DNA of 48,387 nucleotides, taken from contig DIWJ01000013.1 in assembly GCA_002428445.1 (NCBI GenBank), forward strand, positions 1 through 48,387, written 5' to 3'. This document shows, in pieces, positions 44,121 to 48,387 of this stretch. The number at the start of each line of letters is the position of its first letter. The first letter of the stretch is position 1. This DNA comes from Syntrophaceae bacterium UBA6109. Lineage in GTDB: Bacteria > Desulfobacterota > Syntrophia > Syntrophales > UBA6109. The position numbers and the translations under genes were made by a program. The notes below the pieces were generated by a model. The model searched no databases and was not told the DNA's origin. It saw only the letters and a list, made by a program, of their open reading frames with translations.

Positions 44121-44963
44121 TTGTCTCGATTCGTGTCTTCTCCGGCAGTCGCGTCTGGACGAACCAGTCGATCAGACGTCTGGCGATGCTGATCTTTCCG
44201 GGAATTGCCGGTAATTTATCCGGGTCGAACCAGCCGGCACCGATGATCTCCGTTTTGTCGATCTTGATCTCGCCGCTCAGATATTCTGCAGTAAAACCGA
44301 TCATCAGAGAGTCGGGAAACGGCCATGGCTGGCTGCCAAAATAGCGGACATTCTTCACTGTGATGCCCACTTCCTCCTCAATTTCCCGGTGAACCGTATC
44401 TTCCAGGGTTTCGCCCGGCTCCACAAAGCCGGCGAGGACACTGTAAACATCCGCGGTGATTCTTCGTCCCCGGCCAGAAGCACCTGGCCGTCTCTTTCCA
44501 CCAGGACAATCACAGCCGGTGAGATACGAGGGAAGGCCAGCATACCGCAGCCGAGGCATTTACGAGCGTTCATTTCATCGGCCGGCGCCATCTCTTTGCC
44601 GCAACGGCCGCAGTAGCGAGTCGTTCCTTCCCACTCTATCAGGTGCACGGCCTTCATCGCGATGGCATGCAGCGGTTCAGCCAGACGCCCATACAGGTAA
44701 CGCAATCCGTAAAGCCCCATTTCGGGCGGAACAGGGTCGCTTTCCCTGATCTCGGCGCAATAGCAGCGATGCCCTGCCAGAGTCCCCAGGTATCTCTCCC
44801 GTATCGGCAAGAGCGATAGAGATGCCGGATCGACGATCAAAGGAATGGAAGTTGACGCACCCTCTTCCACGACCATCAACTTGTGCGCTGCGAATATAAA
44901 CCACCATGCTGGTTCGGTTCTGGCGGACGGCGGATCATTGGAAGGAATCAATTGTTCATCCAT
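44104..44963 (-). pseudogene. nudC: NADH pyrophosphatase NudC, frameshifted
   Basis: Two overlapping frames together encode a full NudC. The first (from 44963) has the N-terminal domain, the zinc ribbon CGRCGKEMAP and [11 protein letters not shown] and the entry strand [11 protein letters not shown]. The second, shifted by one base, has [15 protein letters not shown], the Nudix box with REIEEEVGI (within [20 protein letters not shown]) and the [11 protein letters not shown] motif diagnostic of NADH/NAD-cap pyrophosphatases. The switch falls near 44470-44500, within a GGCCGGGG tract on the minus strand. A one-base deletion restores nothing but explains it. It may be a real lesion or an assembly error in a homopolymer. 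NudC removes NAD caps from RNA and hydrolyses NADH. Confidence 0.85.
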
Positions 44964-45080
44964 GCACTCGTACTCCCGATCGTTTCAAAAGCAATTCTGC
45001 CCCAACTCAAAACAACGCTTCTTTTCTTTGTTCCGGATTTATCCGGATCAGAGTGTTGACCAAAACGTTGACCCACAACG

Positions 45081-45111
45081 AAAAAAGGAGTTAGGCGGTG
45101 AGCCTAACCCC
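45081..45111 (-). terminator. Intrinsic terminator of tRNA-Arg
   Basis: On the minus strand GGGGTTAGG (complement of 45103-45111) pairs with CCTAACTCC (complement of 45087-45095) over CTCACCG, with one G-T pair. Six T residues follow (45081-45086). It begins eleven bases after the tRNA 3' end. Confidence 0.8.
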
Positions 45112-45121
45112 TCGATTTGTC

Positions 45122-45198
45122 TGGTGGGCGATGCGCGAATCGAACGCGCGGCCTTTGGTTCCGGAGACCAACGCTCTATCCTTCTGAGCTAATCGCCC
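45122..45198 (-). tRNA. tRNA-Arg (anticodon CCG)
   Basis: A complete 77-base tRNA on the minus strand. The acceptor stem is GGGCGAT pairing with ATCGCCC, then discriminator A and an encoded CCA (45122-45124). The D-arm has AGCTCAGAAGGATAGAGCG. The anticodon loop is CTCCGGA, so the anticodon is CCG and reads CGG (Arg). The T-arm GCGCGTTCGATTCGCGC is perfect. It sits two bases from the stop of a tyrosine recombinase gene, the only tRNA in the window. Confidence 0.96.
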
Positions 45199-45200
45199 AC

Positions 45201-46274
45201 TTAATGATTCCCGATACTTACGAGCTTTGCCGTTTTCTCCTTTTTCCCGGTGGTGTGAAAATTAGTGTGACTCGACTCCAAGATTTCGACGGCCTTCTTT
45301 TTGTGCTCGGGTGTAGGATGTGAATAGCGCATCGTCATCTTGATGTCCTTGTGCCCCATGAGCTCCTGGATCGTCTTTATGTCGACGCCGGCCATGCCGA
45401 GTCGCGATCCGAAGGTGTGTCTCATATCATGAAATCGAAAATTTTCAATCCCTGATTCTTTCAGCGCCTTCCACCATCCCGTCTTGACGTCCCCGTAGGG
45501 CTTTCCATCCCTGCAGAAGACATACTCGCTCGAAGGGGCCTTGTCTTTGACATTTTTGAGGATCGTTGTCAATCGCTTGTTCATGGGGATGTTCCGGATC
45601 TCGCCGTTTTTCGTTTCCACGACGACGATGTGCCCGTTTTTGAAATCGACGTTTTCCCATTTCAGCCGAAGGATCTCGCCTTTTCTCATGCCGGTATTGA
45701 GAGCCGTCACGATAATGGCCTCCAGGTGCTTGGATTTCGCCTTGGACCGCACATAGGAGAGAAGCCGCGCTTCCTCTTCGGGCGCCAGGATCCGGTCCTT
45801 TCCTTGCGGTTCCTTCAGGAATTTAACCTCTTTGAAAGGGTTCCCTTCGGCCTTGCCCCATTTCACGGCCATGGTGAACATATGCCGCAAACAGGCCATC
45901 TCGTGATTGATGGTCATGGGCTTGGCGCCCTCAGTTTTGCGCGTGGTCTTGTACTTTTCGATTGAGAAGGGGGAAATCTCAGACAGGCGCTTGCCGTCAA
46001 AGGCCCGCTGCAGGTGTTTCAGGGACGATTCATCGCGCAAAGAGGAGAGGGGTCTCTTGTTGCTCTTCGAATACTCGAGATATTGCTCCCGGAATTTTTC
46101 GAAGAGGATCTCCGTTTTCTTCGGCTTGTAGGTGCCCTGTATGACCTCTCTTTTCCGGACAACGAGCTTTTCCTTTGCGACGGTCCTATTGACCGGCCCC
46201 ACGCTTTCCTTGTAGCGCTTCCCGCCGTAATAGAAATCGAGATACCAGCTCTTGCCGATTCGATAGACGCCCAT
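45201..46274 (-). CDS. Tyrosine recombinase/integrase
   Basis: 357 residues from the ATG at 46274 (GGGGG just upstream); a longer reading to 46343 adds 23 residues. An N-terminal beta-strand domain (GVYRIGKSWYLDFYYGGKRY) resembles the DUF-type arm-binding domains of phage integrases. The core-binding domain holds LSSLRDESSLKHLQRAF. The catalytic residues are Arg in NTGMRKGEILRLKWENVD, His and Arg in FRFHDMRHTFGSRL, His in LMGHKDIKMTMRYSH and the Tyr in the same segment. All are intact. Its 3' end lies two bases from the 5' end of tRNA-Arg, on the same strand. This places it at the edge of an integrative element that runs to the right. Confidence 0.93.
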   Translation of the reverse strand: MGVYRIGKSWYLDFYYGGKRYKESVGPVNRTVAKEKLVVRKREVIQGTYKPKKTEILFEKFREQYLEYSKSNKRPLSSLRDESSLKHLQRAFDGKRLSEISPFSIEKYKTTRKTEGAKPMTINHEMACLRHMFTMAVKWGKAEGNPFKEVKFLKEPQGKDRILAPEEEARLLSYVRSKAKSKHLEAIIVTALNTGMRKGEILRLKWENVDFKNGHIVVVETKNGEIRNIPMNKRLTTILKNVKDKAPSSEYVFCRDGKPYGDVKTGWWKALKESGIENFRFHDMRHTFGSRLGMAGVDIKTIQELMGHKDIKMTMRYSHPTPEHKKKAVEILESSHTNFHTTGKKEKTAKLVSIGNH

Positions 46275-46503
46275 AATGCCCCCTGTGTGCGATCCCTGTT
46301 TGATCTTTCGCGGTAGTTCAATCATCACCCCCACCGCCCTCAAGAATATTTTGAGTGCGATCTTGCGCGCGGAGGAGCCAGACCGGTTAATTCCCTAATG
46401 ATCTATGGAGATTTGCCTAGCCCCCACCCTCTGAATAGCAGGGTGTCCATCCGGGACCGGATCATGCCGGCCCATCGGTACTGCGGAAATCGCGCTACTA
46501 CTA

Positions 46504-46527
46504 AAGGCGGACCTTGCGATCCGCCTT
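46504..46527 (-). terminator. Perfect 8-bp stem-loop between small ORFs and integrase
   Basis: AAGGCGGA (46504-46511) pairs with TCCGCCTT (46520-46527) over CCTTGCGA. On the minus strand only TTTAGTAG follows, so the T-tract is short. It lies fourteen bases after the end of a 19-codon frame and 230 bases before the integrase start. It may end or attenuate the small-gene message. Confidence 0.45.
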
Positions 46528-46540
46528 CGTTCGTTCCCCT

Positions 46541-46600
46541 CTACGCTCCATCCAGAAGACCGTAGGGCCTCACGCTGCTTTTTCCTCGATCTTCTTTCAT
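46541..46600 (-). CDS. Possible 19-residue leader or microprotein
   Basis: ATG at 46600 has GCGGAGGTGACAC before it, a strong ribosome-binding site almost identical to that of the gene upstream (GCGGAGGTGACGCG). It encodes MKEDRGKSSVRPYGLLDGA and stops at 46541, shortly before a stem-loop. An alternative GTG frame (46607) uses the same site and gives 70 residues rich in Arg and Ser, without recognisable features. The strength of the site is the only support. Confidence 0.3.
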   Translation of the reverse strand: MKEDRGKSSVRPYGLLDGA

Positions 46601-46624
46601 GTGTCACCTCCGCAATCGATGCTA

Positions 46625-46879
46625 TCAGTTTGTTCTTGCGATTCCGGTGAAGCCGTACAGTTTATCGAGGGCTTCGTTCATGAACCCTATCTGATTCTCA
46701 ATCCCCACGCGAAGAACATTGAGCTGGCCTTCTGTTTGCCATGTCCCCCCGGTTTCGGCGTCGCATACGGCCAACATCCCGATAAGACCTCCGAGGATGA
46801 CTTCCAGATCCTTTAAGCGTTCCCCTAAGCATTCAATGTCGAATGCTCCTTCATTTTTCACCATCGCTCTTTTCGTCAT
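46625..46879 (-). CDS. Small helical protein of the integrative element
   Basis: An 84-residue protein, not recognised. The start follows GCGGAGGTGACGCG and overlaps the upstream gene by four bases. The sequence is nearly all helical: CLGERLKDLEVILGGLIGML, then WQTEGQLNVLRVGIENQIGF and MNEALDKLYGF. In pattern of hydrophobic residues it resembles the upstream protein, so the two may be distant paralogues that pair. No Cys pair or DNA-binding motif is seen. Such genes are common in phage-like elements; the role is unknown. Confidence 0.6.
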   Translation of the reverse strand: MTKRAMVKNEGAFDIECLGERLKDLEVILGGLIGMLAVCDAETGGTWQTEGQLNVLRVGIENQIGFMNEALDKLYGFTGIARTN

Positions 46880-47112
46880 CGCGTCACCTCCGCAACGTTA
46901 TCGGCTTCTTTTTTAATGTCATCCGCAATTTGATCGAGAAGATAGTAAAGGCCATTCGCCTGTTTCTCTGACAGATCTATGCCTTCGCCGGGACTTTCCT
47001 TGAATAGCAAACCGGCAATGCCGTGAAGCTTATACGCCGCCTCAAGTAGGCTGCTCTCGATATCAATGCCCCGGTCTCTCTTATCGTCGTGCTCGATCTT
47101 TCTATTTTTCAT
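46876..47112 (-). CDS. Small acidic helical protein of the integrative element
   Basis: A 78-residue protein, not recognised, first gene of a minus-strand run. The ATG is preceded by GGAGGTGGGAGC. It opens with a charged stretch (KNRKIEHDDKRDRGIDIE). Two helices follow: SSLLEAAYKLHGIAGLLFKE and LSEKQANGLYYLLDQIADDI. The last residues overlap the next gene by four bases. The promoter should lie between 47113 and 47250, where an inverted repeat and operator-like boxes are found. Confidence 0.6.
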   Translation of the reverse strand: MKNRKIEHDDKRDRGIDIESSLLEAAYKLHGIAGLLFKESPGEGIDLSEKQANGLYYLLDQIADDIKKEADNVAEVTR

Positions 47113-47134
47113 GCTCCCACCTCCATGAATGAAA

Positions 47135-47203
47135 ACGCCCGAAGATCTTTCCCGGCCGTGAGGGGCCGCCCCAGGCGTCGCCGCGGGGGGAATCTTCAGG
47201 CGT
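47135..47203. promoter_or_regulatory. Inverted repeat in the small-gene leader
   Basis: ACGCCCGAAGATCTTTCCC (47135-47153) and, reversed, ACGCCTGAAGATTCCCCC (from 47186-47203) match at most positions. The middle is GC-rich (CGGCCGTGAGGGGCCGCCCC). On the minus strand a run of T (GCGTTTTC) follows the second arm, 22 bases before the first small gene. It may attenuate that operon, or end a plus-strand message (TCTTTTG follows there). Confidence 0.45.
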
Positions 47204-47244
47204 CTTTTGTTGGTTTATCTTCATGGCTCACGGTTCGGAATACG

Positions 47245-47275
47245 TATAATACCCGATATACCCTATGCAGGGTAT
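47245..47275. promoter_or_regulatory. TATAAT box and three ATACCC operator-like boxes
   Basis: TATAAT at 47245-47250 overlaps ATACCC at 47249-47254. A second ATACCC lies at 47258-47263 and an inverted one, GGGTAT, at 47270-47275. The last two form the palindrome ATACCC-TATGCA-GGGTAT. It lies about 50 bases before the start of the RHH protein at 47328. Arrays of short half-sites like this are what RHH proteins bind, so autoregulation is a fair inference. Confidence 0.5.
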
Positions 47276-47327
47276 TGTCAAGGGGTTTTGTATTGCAAAT
47301 TCATGCGGGATCTTCTATATGCTGTCC

Positions 47328-47501
47328 ATGCCCACCGAAAAACCGAAGATAATCTTTGTAATGACAGAAGATCTCCTCAAACGGATCGATGATTTCCGTT
47401 TTGAGAATCGCATCAATTCGCGCTCCGAAGCGATCCGACGCCTCATAGAAAAGGGGCTCTCCTCCCCTGAGAAACCCACGCCAATGAAGAAGACCAAGTA
47501 A
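47328..47501 (+). CDS. Ribbon-helix-helix regulator (CopG/Arc type)
   Basis: 57 residues from the ATG at 47328 (or 46 from that at 47361; an ATG at 47265 is unlikely). The RHH fold can be read directly: strand KIIFVMTEDLLKRIDDF, helix RFENRINSRSEAIRRLIEKG. The strand residues IIFVM would form the two-stranded sheet that enters the major groove. The basic tail (PEKPTPMKKTK) may add DNA contacts. RHH proteins of this size control plasmid copy, antitoxin or phage genes. It faces away from the small-gene operon and is preceded by the operator-like boxes at 47245-47275. Confidence 0.75.
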   Translation: MPTEKPKIIFVMTEDLLKRIDDFRFENRINSRSEAIRRLIEKGLSSPEKPTPMKKTK

Positions 47502-47581
47502 GGCGGGGGAGGTCTTTCCACTGGATATTGAGAAGCTGACTCGAAGGTCTATCACACGGCGAGACCATGGAGGGTGTCACT

Positions 47582-48367
47582 ATGTCTCGTGTAGTCCCAA
47601 GCCAAGTTGTAGCAGTAATAAATAAATTGTTTCCATCTTTGATTGCACAGAAAGACAACTCAGCGCAGGAAATAACATTGGATTATGGTCATTTGTATCC
47701 AGTCAGCGCCATAGCGACATTGGCGGATCAGGTTCCTCAAGAACTAATAACTCTTAATCCCGACGATTATGTAGCATATACTGCAAGCCTTGCAGCGATT
47801 AAGTCGGCCGTTGAGGTGTGGACAGTTCGCGGCAATGTAACAATCGGAAACCTGGCGCCAATACGCGGCCTCAGCCGGTTAAATCCCATCATGGTAATCC
47901 GATGTTATCTTGAGAAATGCCCCGATGAGTTTCCGGCTGCCTCTGTACCTTGTATGCTTTTCATAAATGACGATGCTCTTAGAGAAAGCATACGAATTGA
48001 CGTAAGTACAGCTGAACAAGCGTTCAAAAATGGGGAATGGAAGGCTTCCACGATTCTTGCGGGTTCCGCTATAGAGGCTTTGCTCCTCTGGAAACTGAAG
48101 CAGGAGGATATGAACATTCTGAAGGCTAAAATAACTTTTGCCAATGTTGCCGAACTTGAAAAGTGGAACCTCCACACCTTGCTTGAGGCATCTAAAGTCA
48201 TGGGGATAATTGGAGACCAGACATGTACGCAAACAGCACTAGCGAAAGATTTTAGGAATCTGATTCACCCAGGCAGAGCGTTACGCCTTCAACAAAAATG
48301 TACAAAGGCAACCGCGCTGAGCGCTTTGGCATCCTTGGAACATGTTATTGAAGATATAACCCCCTAA
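47582..48367 (+). CDS. HEPN-like protein of unknown function
   Basis: A 261-residue protein from the ATG at 47582, which has GGAGGG seven bases upstream; an ATG at 47567 is less likely. The N-terminal part is not recognised. The C-terminal 120 residues look like a HEPN or DUF4145-type helical bundle: QAFKNGEWKASTILAGSAIE, then ALLLWKLKQEDMNI and DFRNLIHPGRALRL. The RNLIH piece stands where HEPN RNases have R-x4-6-H, although here the gap is three. Its codon use is clearly more AT-rich than the rest of the window, a sign of recent transfer. Abortive-infection proteins often use such domains, so a defence role is possible but not shown. Confidence 0.6.
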   Translation: MSRVVPSQVVAVINKLFPSLIAQKDNSAQEITLDYGHLYPVSAIATLADQVPQELITLNPDDYVAYTASLAAIKSAVEVWTVRGNVTIGNLAPIRGLSRLNPIMVIRCYLEKCPDEFPAASVPCMLFINDDALRESIRIDVSTAEQAFKNGEWKASTILAGSAIEALLLWKLKQEDMNILKAKITFANVAELEKWNLHTLLEASKVMGIIGDQTCTQTALAKDFRNLIHPGRALRLQQKCTKATALSALASLEHVIEDITP

Positions 48368-48387
48368 CAGGTTGTTGAAAAACTCTT
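48368..48387. repeat. Palindromic extragenic repeat (copy 2, cut by the window end)
   Basis: CAGGTTGTTGAAAAACTC at 48368-48385 matches the left end of the repeat at 784 in 16 of 18 positions. It begins at the base after the TAA stop of the HEPN-like gene, so it probably also serves as part of its 3' end. The rest lies outside the window. Confidence 0.6.

Larger units (their letters stand above)
45201..48387. mobile_element. Left edge of a tRNA-linked integrative element (partial)
   Basis: The integrase, a set of very small proteins, an RHH regulator and a more AT-rich HEPN-like gene follow tRNA-Arg. Ordinary chromosomal genes (nudC, DMT transporter) lie on the other side. The far end and any duplicate of tRNA sequence lie outside the window, so the boundary is inferred. 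Confidence 0.45.

Noticed and set aside
46395..46607. GTG-started 70-residue frame next to the 19-residue ORF.
   Set aside because: Arg/Ser-rich without features; the ribosome-binding site fits the ATG at 46600 better, and the frame runs through the stem-loop at 46504-46527.

Overview
The window is high-GC bacterial DNA (about 60 % G+C by eye). Gene content points to an anaerobic Desulfobacterota (former Deltaproteobacteria) member, most plausibly of the Syntrophia type: fdhD, a tungsten-type aldehyde:ferredoxin oxidoreductase homologue, metX/metW with direct sulfhydrylation by metY, two large tripartite RND pumps, many PAS-rich sensors and extragenic palindromes of a style common in that group. 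The taxonomic call is inference; no rRNA or marker gene is present.

Layout. 1-5.0 kb: fdhD, a 124-bp palindromic repeat, then a sulfur amino-acid run metY-cysK-metX-metW (+). 5.2-11.4 kb: a copper/silver-type efflux set (Met-rich YtkA-like protein, TolC-type channel, CusB-like adaptor, CusA-like pump; +). 11.4-16.8 kb: an unknown protein resembling RelA/SpoT (-), a small papain/transglutaminase-like lipoprotein, a methyltransferase, an MFS transporter and a secreted triple-rhodanese protein. 16.9-22.3 kb: tex with its Shine-Dalgarno buried in a perfect hairpin, a flavin-reductase-like protein (both -), and the AOR homologue (+). 22.4-24.7 kb: three co-directional exported proteins (-), including an Ntn-hydrolase. 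24.8-25.4 kb: a gene-free stretch with a sigma-28-type promoter and an intrinsic terminator that bracket a candidate small RNA. 25.4-33.5 kb: a signalling block (two histidine kinases, a lone receiver, an RR-PAS-GAF-PAS-HD-GYP protein, a universal stress protein). 33.9-39.6 kb: a second RND system (TolC, adaptor, pump; -, four-base overlaps). 40.2-45.0 kb: two neighbouring exported proteins that share an unusual C-terminal motif, a PGPGW/TerC pair, a DMT transporter and a frameshifted nudC.

45.1-48.4 kb: tRNA-Arg(CCG) followed two bases from its 5' end by a tyrosine recombinase, a miniature operon of very small proteins, a divergent ribbon-helix-helix regulator with repeated ATACCC operator-like boxes, and a more AT-rich HEPN-like gene. 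This looks like the edge of an integrative element that continues past the window. The most novel-looking signals are the sigma-28 small RNA candidate, the tex hairpin, the RelA/SpoT-like unknown, the paired C-terminal motif and the cargo of the integrative element.
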